A stretch of DNA of 64,000 nt from Bolinopsis microptera (taxonomy: Eukaryota > Ctenophora > Tentaculata > Lobata > Bolinopsidae): assembly GCF_026151205.1 (NCBI RefSeq), contig NC_087076.1:18091419-18155418 (forward strand). Reading direction: 5' to 3'. The notes beneath the pieces are model-generated. The model was not told where the DNA came from. It searched no databases and saw only the letters and a program-made list of their open reading frames with translations. The position numbers were made by a program, and so were the translations under genes. Positions 22,422-35,789 of the stretch are shown one piece after another (the first letter of the stretch is position 1; each line of letters begins with the position of its first letter).

Positions 22422-23968
22422 ATTGTAATCACACAAACGGTAATGACACAAACAACATTCAGTAAAACCCTGATTTACCGCAGACTTTGGGGAAAGCAAA
22501 AACCTGTAGTAAATCAGGGTTTTGGTTTTTAGGGCCCAAAATTGGTCTAAAATGGGTGGATAAGTCTTCAAATCTATAGATGCACCATATTTTTGATATA
22601 AACTGCAAGAATAAGGTGTAAGAATAAGGTGTATCTCAAGTCTTATTAAGTAAAATACAATTTAAGTAAAATACAATTTTTATTTTCCACAGAAGAATCA
22701 ATACATATTGAATTATAAATATCCGATAATTCCATTAATAATCATTAAAAGTTGCTTTGTCATTTGTAAAATCAAAAACGAAAAGCCGTACGCTGAACTG
22801 TGAACGCGCGCAGCGTTTTTTCTGCAGCTGCCTAGCTTCAAGCTTGTAGCCGCTAACATCAAAGCCGCCGCGCGCGCCCAGTGCTGGGGTGCATTCTCAT
22901 TAACAATTAAACTTGGTCAAAGATAGTTATATACAATTCCTAAATTAAATCAATAATCATGTTAATATGAGTATTCAACACTACTCGACAACAAATATTT
23001 GCCGGCCCATCAACGATTCAGTCGCCGAAACAAAAATCAAATGTTTGCTTTTTCGTTTCGGGGACTGTTTGAACTCAGTACTATATCCGACTAATCATAC
23101 TTTATAATGGTTAAAATACAAAGTAAAAAGATTTTCCTCGATGGGCCGGCATTCGCAACCGCGAAACGTTTTGAGTACGACAAACGATGACACCACCACC
23201 AGCCGTTAATTAATAAGTCCATGGGTGACGGGATAAAGTTAAAGTAAGATGTGTAATTTCATATTGCCTATCACCTATCACCAAAGTTACTTTGCATATA
23301 CTGCTTCTAGTTACACGATAGCGATCTCAGTTCCCAATAACGTGTGACCCAACAGAAGGGATTGTGGAAGGACACGTACATTTTTCATTAACACGTGCCC
23401 TGATTACCCCCTCCGTTGAGCTACTATACGGGGAACGTTGACCGCCAGTCTGTAGTCAGATCGTTAATAGATTTTACTTTAAAATTGGTTGCCGGGTGAT
23501 GGTGTCAGTGAGAGACGTTAAGTTAGGTGAACATTGGTACAAAAATATAATAATATAGCAGTTTATCTTAAATTTAAAATCACTATTTGTTAAAGTATAC
23601 AAACAGTTCTATTCAAAAGAACAAAGTCCGAGAGCAGAGATAAGAGAAGATTTGGAGACTATACACGCATATGTGGTGTTTAAATTTGGTGTTAGTAATT
23701 TTAGGGTTCGACCGAAAATGTTGGTCGGTTGGTTAATAGGGAGCAGTCACTGTCATTAGAATTATCAGATTAGGAGCAACAATTAGAATCAAATTGGACA
23801 TATTGTGTATTGTGGCCCAGAAATCAGTGAAACCTAGAATGGCGGTAAAATGCTAGCGTGCCTTGTTATGCGCGCTAACATACTAGCTGCTGAAAATAAA
23901 GAAGTATATCCATGATAATGACGTTTGGCGGCAGCGCCTGCCGATACCTGGATTATATTGTGTTTAAC
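22422..23968. other. Gene-free stretch
   Basis: No coding potential recognised. It includes an inverted pair built on AACCCTGATTTAC near 22466 and 22510 and a locally GC-rich patch at 22800-22890. Confidence 0.5.
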
Positions 23969-25269
23969 TTAGAATTCAGTGAAATTTTTGTCATTCCATT
24001 CAGCACCATACCTGTTTTGGGCATTCATCAATGACTTTTGTAATTTATTCTTAACAGAAGAACAAGAGGAATTAAAATTAAATGAGCCAATTTTACAAAA
24101 CTCATTCCACAGCCACGCTGATTTATAGATGAATTGTTTAGTTGGAGAAGGTGTGATTAACAATTAACATATTGTCTTTCCTATGAGATATGGTGAACAA
24201 AGAGAACATTGAAATTGGTACTCTTGTCTTAATTATCTTTAAAAATTCCATTAGGCAACGTAGTCTATATAGGTTCTCTACAGCTAGTAATTTATGTTTT
24301 GCAAATAGAGGTTTGGTAGACTCCTTAACATAAAAATCGCAACCCAAACGTTGGGAGCCAAACGGTCTAACTCTAGCACATGTTTTGAATTTGTCTACAT
24401 ACCTTTTATGGTCTCCGAATAGAATTCTTATACATTTCTTCTGGGTAATAAATAGTGGTTTTAACTGGATATTAGGAATACCTCCCCAGACAGAAATAGC
24501 AAAACCGAGATGTGATTCAAAGAGAGAATGGTAAATTTGTTTATATAGTGATTCTGGTAAGCATTTCTTAATACGGTAGATACGTCCATAAGCACTGCGT
24601 AGTTTTTTGTTAAGAGATTGTATGTGTGGTTTCCAACTTAATTTGTCATTAATAATTACTCCAAGGAATTTAGTTTGACTAACACGCTTGATTACCTTGT
24701 TATTCATGGATAGGTAATAGCTATCTATATCGGCGTCTAATTCATTATTGTTACGTTTATTTGGAGAGAAGTACATGTAACAGCACTTTTTTACATTAAT
24801 GTGTAGTAGGTTTACTATCATGTACTTATTAACAGCCTGCAGTATTTTGTTAGCCATGTCATATACCTTATCCTTTGAGTCGGCTGCAACAAATATATTA
24901 GTGTCGTCAGCAAATAGAACAAATTTACCTAGACTTGTTATATTACAAATATCATTTATGTACAGTATGAACAGTAGAGGTCCGAGCACACTCCCTTGGG
25001 GGACTCCAAATTCTACAGGTAATTCATCAGATTTTACATCAAGAACGTCCACAAATTGTTTTTATTAGATAAATAACTAGAGATGAGATTTAGAGCATTT
25101 CCTCGGATACCATAGTTATTTAATTTTGTTATTAGCTTAGAGTGGTCTAGGGTATCAAAGGCTTTAGAAAGATCTACGAAGACACCTAGTACGTGCTGCT
25201 TTTTGCTGATTAACGATTCAATATGTTCTACAGAATAATTAAGTGCATGACTAGTGGAATGAAATATAC
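23969..25269 (-). mobile_element. Truncated, frameshifted non-LTR retrotransposon (RT), 3' portion
   Basis: The minus strand encodes reverse transcriptase pieces in two or three frames: KAFDTLDHSKLI (finger/palm, 25260-25053), then FGVPQGSVLGPLLFILYIND and the catalytic LFADDTNIF, continuing to 24138, then a C-terminal tail in another frame ending at 23969. Frameshifts at about 25055 and 24150 make it dead. The 5' side is cut at 25269 by the TIR transposon, and the frame appears to resume at 30315. RT motifs suggest a CR1/Jockey-type LINE. Confidence 0.85.
25265..25269. repeat. Target site duplication TATAC, left copy
   Basis: TATAC directly abuts the left TIR and is repeated at 30310-30314 right after the right TIR, within the interrupted LINE. 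Confidence 0.75.
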
Positions 25270-26718
25270 CACTCCTGCGCGCAGTGTTGTGACCTCCCTT
25301 CGTCGTATTTTACACACATTTGGACGTTGGCAATTTATTCCATCGATAATTTTAAAATTTTAACATTTTTATATTAAATTCTTTTTTAATTTAGTTCTAA
25401 AACGATTGAGCTTGCTTTCTGTGAAAATTTAATGTACTTTCGTAAAATAATTTTGATGTGGCAGCGATTTGAAAAGGAAATTAGTTAAAAATAATACAAA
25501 AAAATCGGACATTTTTTGATATTAAAACATGAATAACTTGGGCTGTGTTGACAGTAGAAAAATTTATTAACCTATATCCGACAGCTTTAAAATTTTTCTA
25601 CGCGCCGCGCAAATCCACGCGCGCATTTTAGCGTGTCAAAATCGTTTAAAACTAGAATTAGTTGATGAAGGAGCATAATGCAGATCATACGTTGTACGTG
25701 TGGCTTGAACATTATGATTTCGCGCCATTTCTTGTTTCTGCACTCGCTTTGAACTTTCATGGCTTTAACAGCAGTTATCGACTGACGACTTTGCTGTATT
25801 ACATAGTGTACTTGGTACATAATTGATCAACGATAATAGGAGGAACCCCTGCAAGCTTTAAAGGGCTCGTGTTACTTTAACATCACTTTTGAATTTCACG
25901 AAAGCAGATAAAAGGTAGGTTTTCGTTGAATCAAAGTAAGCTAATATCAATTAGAACGAGTATAATTGTGTTACTTTAATACATCGCTTGGTACTGTATT
26001 TTATAGTTAACTAACGACATTCTCGCTTTAGGTTATTTTATATAAAACACTTTTATCATTGTTGATTGTGACTTGTCCAATCATTGCACTAGCTTATTAC
26101 AAAGATTATCAAAATCTTGCGGTAAAATTATTATACAAGCACCCATAAATGACAAAAGTCATTTAATTTCAACATTCCTCATTGCTTTTGTGATTTCCTG
26201 CAGCTCTTACTACTGGGCAGCTCTTACTACTGGGCAGGTCGCCCCGTGGTGGTTCATGGAGGCGTCTAAAAAAAACTGACTGAACTATAATCTAAATATG
26301 ATAAGTGCTTATTAACCTCTCTGCTTTAATTCAAACCTTTTATAGAATCTACATATGAACTTACAATATTTTGCAGTTTTAGTGACGTTGCAGAAACTCC
26401 GGAATACTGTGGATTGGGAGGAGGAGAAAGTGATAATTCTGTTATATGGCCTGTTTCTAGGACACGATAAACTTCCTAATAAGGTATTTTTTTCAGGATA
26501 CGATAAACTTCTTAATAAGGTATGATCTGTAGCTAGGACACGATTAACTTCCTAATACAGTATGTGTAGATGATAACCTTCCTTCCTCTTCTAGATCAGA
26601 TGGCTAAGTTACGGTGCAAAGACGGGTAGCTTGAGACTACCCGTTGTTACCTATAATCTAACTCACTCTTTCCACATACGCGGCTAACCTGTTCCCGATC
26701 AATATTCAGGTAGTGGAG

Positions 26719-27880
26719 AACTTAGAGTTAGATTATTTATTCCGCTTTTTGATTTTCCCCAGTCTTCATGCTAGATTCCCGTTCATTTTAGAGCCTCATT
26801 TAATCAGTCGGCCTTACTAAAGAACCTCTCACCCTAATAAGAACACGTAACTTGAAGTCTGATCGACTACATAGCTTTCGCTACAGTACTAACACGTGCA
26901 TTTACAGAGGAGCAAAAGTTTGCGGAGGCATCCTAGAACGGTACATATTTTAACATATCATGCACAGGTGCCATTCTGTTTGTTTGGTTCACAGCTATTT
27001 CCTACTCCTAGACTCCGTGTTCGGACTTTTGATTTCTGTACCAGTTTATCGTTAACTTAGAGTTAGATTATTTATTCCGCGTTTTGATTTTCCCCACTCT
27101 CCATGCTAGATTCCCGTTCATTTTAGAGCCTCATTTAATCAGTCGGCCTTACTAAAGAACCTCTCACCCTCTTAAGAACACGTAACTTTAAGTCTGATCG
27201 ACTACATAGCTTTCGCTACAGCACTAACACGTGTATTTACAGAGGAGCAAAAGTTTGCGGAGGCATCCTAGAACGGTACATATTTTAACATATCATGCAC
27301 GGGTGCCATTCTGTTTGTTTGGTTCACAGTTATTTCCTACTCCTAGACTCCGTGTTCGGACTTTTGATTTCTGTACCAGTTTATCGTTAACTTAGAGTTA
27401 GATTATTTATTCCGCGTTTTGATTTTCCCCACTCTCCATGCTAGATTCCCGTTCATTTTAGAGCCTCATTTAATCAGTTGGCCTTACTAAAGAACCTCTC
27501 ACCCTCTTAAGAACACGTAACTTTAAGTCTGATCGACTACATAGCTTTCGCTACAGCACTAACACGTGTATTTACAGAGGAGCAAAAGTTTGCGGAGGCA
27601 TCCTAGAACGGTACATATTTTAACATATCATGCACGGGTGCCATTCTGTTTGTTTGGTTCACAGTTATTTCCTACTCCTAGACTTTTGATTTCTGTACCA
27701 GTTTATCGTTAACTTAGAGTTAGATTATTATTCCGCGTTTTGATTTCCCCACTCTCCATGCTATTATTGCTAGATTCCTGTTCATTTCAGAGCCTCATTT
27801 AATCAGTCGGCCTTACTAAAGAACCTCTCACCCTCTTAAGAACACGTAACTTTAAGTCTGATCAACTACATAGCTTTCGC
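26719..27880. repeat. 335-bp tandem repeat, about 3.5 copies
   Basis: Units start at 26719, 27054, 27389 and 27711 (each AACTTAGAGTTAGATTATT). The first two periods are exactly 335 bp; the third is 322 bp owing to a 13-bp deletion. Divergence between copies is low, so the amplification is recent. It lies inside the TIR transposon. Confidence 0.95.
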
Positions 27881-28063
27881 ATACCGTTTCGTATCACGTA
27901 TTTATCATCTCTCCTTCTTCAGAGACTGGCTTTATTTCAACATACCGTATCGTATCACGTTTTTATCGTCTCTCCTTCTTCAGAGACAGGCTTTATTTCA
28001 ACATACCGTATCGTATCACGTTTTTATCGTCTCTCCTTCTTCAGAGACAGGCTTTCTTTCAGC
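27881..28063. repeat. 61-bp tandem repeat, three copies
   Basis: Units begin at 27881, 27942 and 28003 with ATACCGTWTCGTATCACG and follow the 335-bp array without a gap. Confidence 0.93.
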
Positions 28064-28079
28064 ATGGTTACCCAGAGAC

Positions 28080-28390
28080 TTGATGGTATCAGGGTTCTCG
28101 ATGTTCTGAGTAATGAATTTAGTTTTTCCCTTCATTCATTCTAAGTCCCACTGTGGCAGCAACCCTTTCTATCTCTTGCATCAGCGTCTCTGTCTCCTTT
28201 TCAGTATCTGCTATCAGAGCAATGTCATCCACAAAACCAGTGACTGATATCTTCTCCACCTTGACTCTCCTACTCCTATAAGGCTAAATGGTAAATCCTA
28301 TTTCAGGGTGCTTGCTTAAGGCTTGTCTCATGCAATAGTCTAGGGCTATTATAATGAACAGGTACGGTATGGTGCTAACATCTGCAAGAT
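28080..28390 (-). pseudogene. Reverse transcriptase fragment inside the TIR transposon
   Basis: The minus strand shows an RT palm segment: CMRQALSKHPEIGF, then VTGFVDDIALIAD (catalytic DD motif) and MQEIERVAATVGLRMNEGK. Frames are broken by a stop and a one-base shift. It is a short LINE remnant captured by the transposon. Confidence 0.7.
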
Positions 28391-30309
28391 CTTAAGGAGA
28401 GAGTGGCGTGACACACCCTCTGTAATCAATAACATTTTGCGAAACTTTCAGAAATACTAAGTTTGACCCAGATTTAAAGGTCGCTAGACTGAATGTAATA
28501 TTTCAGTTAACAACTCTACCTCGATTCGATGCAGTGCACAGTGGGAAAGGTTGAAGTTGACGTTCAAGCAGTCACCCTGCCGAACAAGAAATCTTTCAGG
28601 CCAAGAGGCTAGGTGACTAGAAACTCAATCACTATATCCGTGAAACTTGTCGGGAGCACTGTTATGTGAGTTATTTTACCTTCTAAATTCCAATGAGCAT
28701 GAAAATTACCCAGGTTCATGGAATGCACGAAAATGAACAAAAATTAATATTCTCCTAAAACTAAAAGTGCTCAGAACGGTTTAAAACTGGCCGGAAAGCG
28801 TTTAGATTGGTCCTAGGACCACTCAAACCAAGTTTGGGAATCACTGCATGTCTACAACCGATGTAACCAATGTTCCAAAATGTTCCAATTTTGTCCCAAT
28901 AACTCGTTCACCAGCCTACCTCCGTTCACCAGCATGCGCTGTGACCGTCATGGTCACGGCGCAAGATGCGCGGATTTTAAAATGGCGGGAACACATTTTA
29001 ATTGCCATTGTACATTATAGTACACTAGCAGGAACCCGTCTAACCCTAAAGTGGTGTCAAGACTCGAGAGACTAAAATAATTATTACCTATTTAATTCGC
29101 GTTTTTGACACCACTTGAGAGTCCAAATTTTGGGCACTAAAATTATTATTCCTTGGCCAATTTTTTATTTTTTCATGCTGATTTGAAGGCCATTAAAGCA
29201 TTTGACCCAGTCAAAAAAGTTTCAGTTGTATATGTTTTACGGTTTTTGCGGAAAGTCGCGTTAAAGTTGATGCCGTGGTGTCAGTAAAATGGCACGGATA
29301 TATACACATATATATATCGTCTCGCTTTATATATAGTAAGATAGTGGATAGTGGAGTGTGTGGTCTGATACTTGATAGTAGACAGAGGTTATATTTGAAA
29401 CATTCCCGGTGCCTTCAACTGTTCTTTACTGTGCATGCACTGTCTATTTGATTGCTTAAACGAATAGGCGAGCCTTCAAAAACATTAGTTTCAATGTTTT
29501 CATAGTTTTATGATGCAAATATAATTTTTCCATTTACATAACTGATAATACCCCCAATATCTTTTCAGTTGTGGAGGTCGGACCGAAACTGTAATCAGAC
29601 ACTAAACATTGACGAGGACCAATTACTCTACTCTTTCAATGATTAATAAAGATCGCTGATTGCTTTTACTAATGTATAATGTTAAAATGAAAGAGAAACT
29701 ATCGAGACGAAAGAGAAAAAGGCACTCATTTATTTATAGTTTTATGTCTTAACAATGATATTCGAAAGCTAATTTTAAAAACTGGCTCTGAATCCTTGCT
29801 AAATGATTTGGGAAGGTGTAAGGGCTTAATATGCCTGTAGACATCATTTTCAGTGGGTTTTATGAAGTTTATGATTAGAGTATATTTTGGGACTGAAATA
29901 AGCGCAAGACCTTCGACGTTTCTATTCCTACTGTTTTTTTAATTTAGCAAATATACAAACAAATTTTATACTGTCGTAAAGATAAAATATTTAGTTATCG
30001 GATAGAGACTTGAAAATTAAGTATTACAATAACCAAGCTAAAATATTCAATGTTAAACTCAAAAATTTTCACGCGTCTATGAAGAAATATTTAGTTCTGC
30101 GCGTAGTTTTTTGGTCACATCTACGGCAAATTTTCGCCAATTTTGTTCATAGTTTCAAAATGTTATTTAGTAGACAAATTACTTTCGGACTACATCCATA
30201 TTGTTTATTTAAGTCTAAAAGAAACAACATTTATTTGACTTCAAAATTGTTCAATCTGAATACGAGCTAATTACGACGAAGGGAGGTCACAACACTGCGC
30301 GCAGGAGTG

Positions 30310-30360
30310 TATACAACGATCAGGATTTATAAGGCAGAGGTTTTGACAATATTGTTACAT
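30310..30360 (-). mobile_element. Continuation of the split LINE with the right TSD
   Basis: After the duplicate TATAC the minus strand continues in the frame of the RT at 25269 (residues before HSTSHALN). This indicates the TIR element landed in the LINE. The LINE's own boundary is lost beyond about 30360. Confidence 0.5.
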
Positions 30361-32600
30361 AGTAGTGAAAAAATAAAACAAAAGTTATATTAAAATCAGA
30401 GGAAGACAAACAGCCCAGCATTTTGGACTGGACGATTTATCCTTTAATCTCATCCCTCAGAGAACGGGCTATGAGGTTTCCTAAATTTGTTTCTGTTGTA
30501 AATAATTTTGAAAAAACAAATGTATTTAAACAGTATACACATAATATCACAATGACCCTATATAAAATGAAACATTTGAAAATGCAATATATTCCCCAAC
30601 TAAAATATTAGCAGAAACATTTTAAATGCACTTTTGACCAATTGTGGCTCCAAGTTCAAATCGAAACTCTCTGTGTCTACAAAGTTCTTTTACGCCCCTC
30701 TGTCTAACAAACAGTTCTAACATACAAGTAACAAGTATTCAAACAATATATTACACATAATATCACAATGACTTTATATATACATGGCTATACTACATGG
30801 GTTGGGGTCCCCCCTATTTTATTTTTTCAAATTTACTACTTTTTACAAAATTGAATATGTTCAACATATGGTTAAATTATAGTTTACAAGTATCACCCGT
30901 TAGTATTGCTAAAATAAATACAAAATATTTTGAAACAATTGCTTTATTTACGGATATCATCCGTTAAAAATCAAAAATATTAAAATTAATCACCTAACCA
31001 TGTGCTTTTGTGTTTTGCGGCTTTGCAGGCGCGATTGTTTCACAAGTAAAGAGGTGTGCGGTGCCACTGCAAGTACAAGGGCTATGGATAGAGCAACTAG
31101 AATTCAAACATGTATAAAATTTCTATCGCGTGCGCAATGTATTTTGATGCTTTGCATTAATTTATAATGCCATTTTTACAATGTTTTTTTAATCTAATTG
31201 AAATGTATTTTGTTTTATAATGAAAAAATTTAATTTATTTATGAATATAACATTATGTATTGATTGTTTTGTGGTAAATAAAAATTTTTCTTTCCTAAAC
31301 ATTTTTCTTTCCTAAAAAATAATATTATATTATAGGTCCGCGCGCACCGGAGACATTTCCCTTTGATTTAATTCTTACTATTGTCATTGACTTCAAAAGT
31401 CGAGCGCTACTTGTAATTGTGCTACTCGTAAGTTTATAACCTACCAAAACGCGCATCGAGTTGGACTCGTCGACAGTCTAATATTTAAAACAAATATTTT
31501 ACGAGTATCACTCGTTAATTGTGCTACTTAACGTCAAAACACCATGTACTTTTATTAAATCGTCGTTTTGTTGAATGATGTAAACTTTAACGGCGGTTTA
31601 TTTTTTGACCTATGTTGATAGCCTACGAGCTGACACGGGTCTCAACGACACTGGAGAAATGGGCGGACTTATGGTGGGTAGAGTTTTATGGAGACAGCGC
31701 ATCAATACTCGGACGCTGAAGCCGCCTTAAGTCAAGTCAAGTAAGTCAAGTGCATACCTTGCAACATGACAGATCTACATGCGACTCACCTTTTTCAAGC
31801 AGTATAGTATAGTACAGTACCATGTTGATGTACAGAAAGGGTAACCCTAATGTCACCATTCACACAGATACAAAATTGAAAAGGAGGACCCCTACTCCAT
31901 GTAGCTGAGACATCTCACAGTAAGTTGACCAAAGTGGCTCTTGCTCGTGAAAGATCCACCAACTACCCGCCGAAGCCTTGGGTTGGGTGTCCCTTCCCCC
32001 CGGATCATTTCGTCCGTAAAATTTGTATAAAATATATAAACTACAATAGAATATCTACAAAATTTACGTATATGAGTCTGAGATCTCAAAGCTCGTCTTT
32101 TGAGGGATAAGGTTGAAGTATACATCTTGCAGTCCGATATGCTAGGCTGTTGATCTTCCTCTGATTCCCCTCAGTGCAATGAGTGTGCTTCTTAACAGAT
32201 TAAATCTGAATCGGGTTCTGATGTGATTTTTAACCTGGCTTCTTTTTAGTGGTCATCTATCATCTCAGAGACATGATCTACAAACACAGCCAGTAGCGTA
32301 ACGTTGCCTGTTGGCGCTCCCCCTCCTGCTGTAAAAGCGCCCCCCTGTTGGCGCTCTCCCCTTTTGGCGCCCTTCCCTAGAATTGACCAAATTAGATGAA
32401 GAGGATACGCCAGTAAAATCTCTAAATAAGTGTGCTTCTAGAGCAAAACGCTTAGTTTTGCTAGTACCTTAATTAAGTTCTTCGGAATTGTTCCACATTC
32501 AAACGACGATTTGGCGCCCCCTAAGATTGCCCCCCCCCCCCCCAGGATCGGCAGGGCCCTTCGTTACACCACTTAACACAGTGCAGAGCGGTCCCATACC
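30361..32600. other. Gene-free, AT-rich region with unidentified repeats
   Basis: No coding exon recognised. Related motifs (TATCACCCGTTA, TATCACTCGTTA, TATCATCCGTTA) recur at about 30893, 30956 and 31505. A poly-C run occurs at about 32531-32543. Confidence 0.4.
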
Positions 32601-32619
32601 TCCAGAAGTTGTGAAGACT

Positions 32620-32890
32620 AGAAGGACAAAGGATCCTTTCCCTGACTGTAGTGCTCTCTTTTCATACAAATCTTTCTTTTATTTCTCATGCTCACTGTAG
32701 ATCTTATCTTGTGGCTTAAATGTATTGAAGTCGAAGTTAGGATGTGTGACCCTGATGTCAAAGAATGTTCTTTCGAAGGGTGCATACAGTCCAACAGCTG
32801 CAACACCAAGACGGGCTTTATCCTGGGGGTTGGCCTTCTTTGAGTATCCTCTACATCTCGGATATGTTAAGGAAGGACCAGCTTCCACTG
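32620..32890 (-). pseudogene. Retroelement fragment (FERTFFDIRV motif)
   Basis: The minus-strand frame contains KARLGVAAVGLYAPFERTFF then DIRVTHP, a signature I associate with C-terminal domains of abundant invertebrate retroelements. It is short, frameshifted and abuts the RT remnant on the plus strand. Confidence 0.5.
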
Positions 32891-34594
32891 GAATGCAGCT
32901 CTAACTCAAGTCTATTCAAATATGCGGACGATGGAAGCATAGCAGTATCCCACATGGATCCTATATGTGCTCACCAGATAATGCAGCTGATGTGCAAATA
33001 CCTTCATGTCTGGTGCAGTAAATGGAAACTAATCCCGAACTGTGATAAAAACAAAACCGAGTGCATAATGATCGCACCAGCATCCTAAACTGCACCTGAT
33101 GTCACAACCTTAAGTTCGTTAATTATTGGCAACAGACCCATAACCTTTACGTATCAATCAACTGTTCTCGGATTAACAATCGACAACAAGCTCACATTCA
33201 AGGGTCACGCAAATTTCAAACTCAAGCAATGCTGGTTTGCCTGGCACAGGATCACCCAAAACTCCACCCGCCACAGAGGTCTGAATTCAAGGTCACTCAG
33301 AATGCTCTTCAGAACAGTGGTACTCACAAAACTTCTATATGCTGCTCCTATATGGCTAAAAGATAACCTCGACACTTTCAAAGACTTTTATGCCAGGGTC
33401 CTCTTGAAGATAAGCGGGGGGGGGGGCCACTCACTATCCTCCCAAAGATTTGACCTCTGTTGCGATTGGGATTCCACCCCTTGGGATATCCTACAAGATG
33501 GTCACTATAAAATTTATAATAAAAGCACTTTCTAGTGCAAAAAAACCAGAACAAACTGAGCAAAGACTAGCGGCAACTAATATTAATGGATAAGCCACAC
33601 ATCCTAAATTCCAGGTCCATATTTACACTGCCACATTCCCCACTATCACTATTTTCCTATCATCACAAACCGTAATTGATTTTAACAATCACAACACTAC
33701 ATATCCAAACTAATGGCATGGCATAGCAATATCTACGATATCCTAAATCAGTCCCTAAAAAACTTAGTGCGAGTCTGAAAGGCTGTTGGAAGCACAGAGT
33801 GCTCCATATTTTGTTTTATCAATAAACCTTTCTTTTTTCATTTTCTTTTTTTTTTAATTTATCAACTGCGTGCAAATTTCTGTTTCAGATTTGATCTATT
33901 TATGATATATATATTTATGATTATGTAATAAAGTTATTATATTCATAAACATTGGCTGGCTTACAAACCAGTCCCCAAACAAACAAGTGACCCATTTATG
34001 CAAGGGCTCATCTTGCAGCTAGAGAAGGCAAAGGCCCACCGATACCAGCACCATATTGACGAGATACGTAAGTTTCTAACATGGAAAACTGGGTCCAACG
34101 AACTAAACAGAAGCAAAATAGACCTTCTGACTAGTGTTCAGAACGATATTGTCAGCTACTCAAAAGAAGAAATAATCCGCTTCATGGACTTTACTTGGAA
34201 TAAATATCTCCTGCTGAACCCAAGAATAAATCAGAGTGAGGGTCAGATACTGGATAACATTGATGAAAGGAGCAAACGATTATTTCCTTGCTACTCAAGC
34301 AGAATCACAGATACTAAGGTTATGTCTCTCCTACATGGCCATGACATCACCTTTGCAGCCTTCCAGGCAAGGGTAGCCAACAACTGCGACCCTCAGTGTC
34401 CAAATTGTAAGGTATTGGACACCAATTATCACAGACTCTTCTACTGCCCACTGTGCAGCTGCTCTTACAGGGAAACCCTGCAGGAGCATTCCTTTAATGA
34501 CCAACCATCATGGTCTATCTTAAGAGATGATAGTGATAACAGCATCACTGCCTTCCGCTCTCTAGCACAAATTGCCATTGGTGAACTATCATAA
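32820..34594 (+). mobile_element. Decayed non-LTR retrotransposon (RT and C-terminal domain)
   Basis: The plus strand carries the RT catalytic segment SLFKYADDGSIAV (about 32911-32950), thumb segments (TVLGLTIDNKLTFKGH, TKLLYAAPIW), a frameshift at the poly-G near 33416, then GIPPLGISYKM. A 198-codon C-terminal ORF at 33998-34594 contains a zinc-knuckle-like CPNC...HRLFYCPLC cluster. Stops and shifts make it inactive. Sequence at 33600-33970 is too decayed to read. Confidence 0.8.
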
Positions 34595-35789
34595 AGATGT
34601 TTATTATAGTGCTCATCTCTTGTGAAATTTATTCTTCTTCAGCCTCTACTACTCACTCTACTGCCTCATCTTCTGAACAGGGGATTCTCAACACCCACTT
34701 TCAAGTTGAGTACTCTCGGCCCACTTAGTCCACATGCCTTGCAAACTTACAGCACGGTATTTGTAATGGTCTAAGTTCCTAATTATACTCGCCAAAGATG
34801 GTTCCACTAGTCAACCGTAGGAGAAGAGAAAGCTTAACCACAAATTAGATGGCTGCATTTTGTTTTGATTTTATTAGGTCCTAGTATTTATTCCTATTGT
34901 CTTTAAGTTTTAAGTGAACTCTCCTTAAATTATTTTAATGCAGTCACTCAGATAAGTTTATACCAGGACACTTCAACAAAGACACATACTCTGCCCACAA
35001 TAAGGGGCCATAATTGTTTCAATTATGTAACTGTATAGAATTATTATATCGGGTCTCAATAAGAGGTCTCGACTGCCTAGGCATCAAACCTTGGCAATCG
35101 GTAATTTTCCTCTGGCCCGGAGTCAGCTGACCCTAGGGACCAGAGGATAAAGGCGTAGAGACTGTGTGTATCTACAAAAGTGGTTGTTTTTACAAGAGAC
35201 AGGGCTAACAACGCAAGGGAAGAAAAACGGGAGAAACAAACACAAAATGCATATTAAATGACTTAGAAATTCAAACAATCCTACACTACAATAAATGTTT
35301 ATTACATAATTATAATATGCTGTATAAACAAGAAACAGGGCTTGCAGGGCAAGAGATGGGACACATAAGAGCTGGCCACAGAGTGTATAATACAGTAATT
35401 CAGCAAACACCTATTACTAATACTGAAAACTGAATCACAAATTATCACAATAATTACAAGAATATATGAAATACTAAACACAATTTTTATACAAGAAACA
35501 GGGCTTGCAGAGCAAGGGAAGAAAAACAAGAGAAATAACTGTAACAATTGTATATCACAAAGTCCAGACGAAAATAATCTTTGCACAAATCTGGGAGTAA
35601 ATTCAATACAGTATACTTAATAAATACAATAACTTTCCGATATGTACATTGATATGAGTTAAAAGTTGTATAAACTAGAGACAGGGCTTGCGGAGCAAGG
35701 GAAGAGATAAAAGAGGACCAGGCAAAAAGTATATATTACAGTTATACAGAATAAACTAAAACTGAAAGAAGTGTGTATTAAACACTCAA
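34595..35789 (-). repeat. 3' UTR of the R2-like element, with internal tandem units
   Basis: Downstream (minus sense) of the R2-like ORF. At least four diverged units of about 150-180 bp carry AACAGGGCTTGCAGAGCAAG-like cores at about 35198, 35335, 35497 and 35680. The exact 3' end of the element was not found; a candidate is near 35130. Part of 34970-35040 is shared with 21400-21450. Confidence 0.5.

Larger units (their letters stand above)
25270..30309. mobile_element. 5.04-kb non-autonomous DNA transposon with 38-bp perfect TIRs
   Basis: The left end 25270-25307 and right end 30272-30309 are perfect 38-bp inverted repeats starting CACTCCTGCGCGCAGTG. A 5-bp duplication (TATAC) flanks the element. 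No transposase is recognisable inside; the longest ORFs are below 90 codons. The interior holds a 335-bp tandem array, a 61-bp triplet and an RT fragment. The CAC terminus and 5-bp TSD resemble Transib/ProtoRAG-type or Chapaev/CACTA-like ends, but superfamily assignment needs the autonomous partner. Confidence 0.9.

Noticed and set aside
26680-28100. CRISPR-like array
   Set aside because: Contiguous 335-bp and 61-bp tandem repeats without unique spacers, in a eukaryotic transposon.
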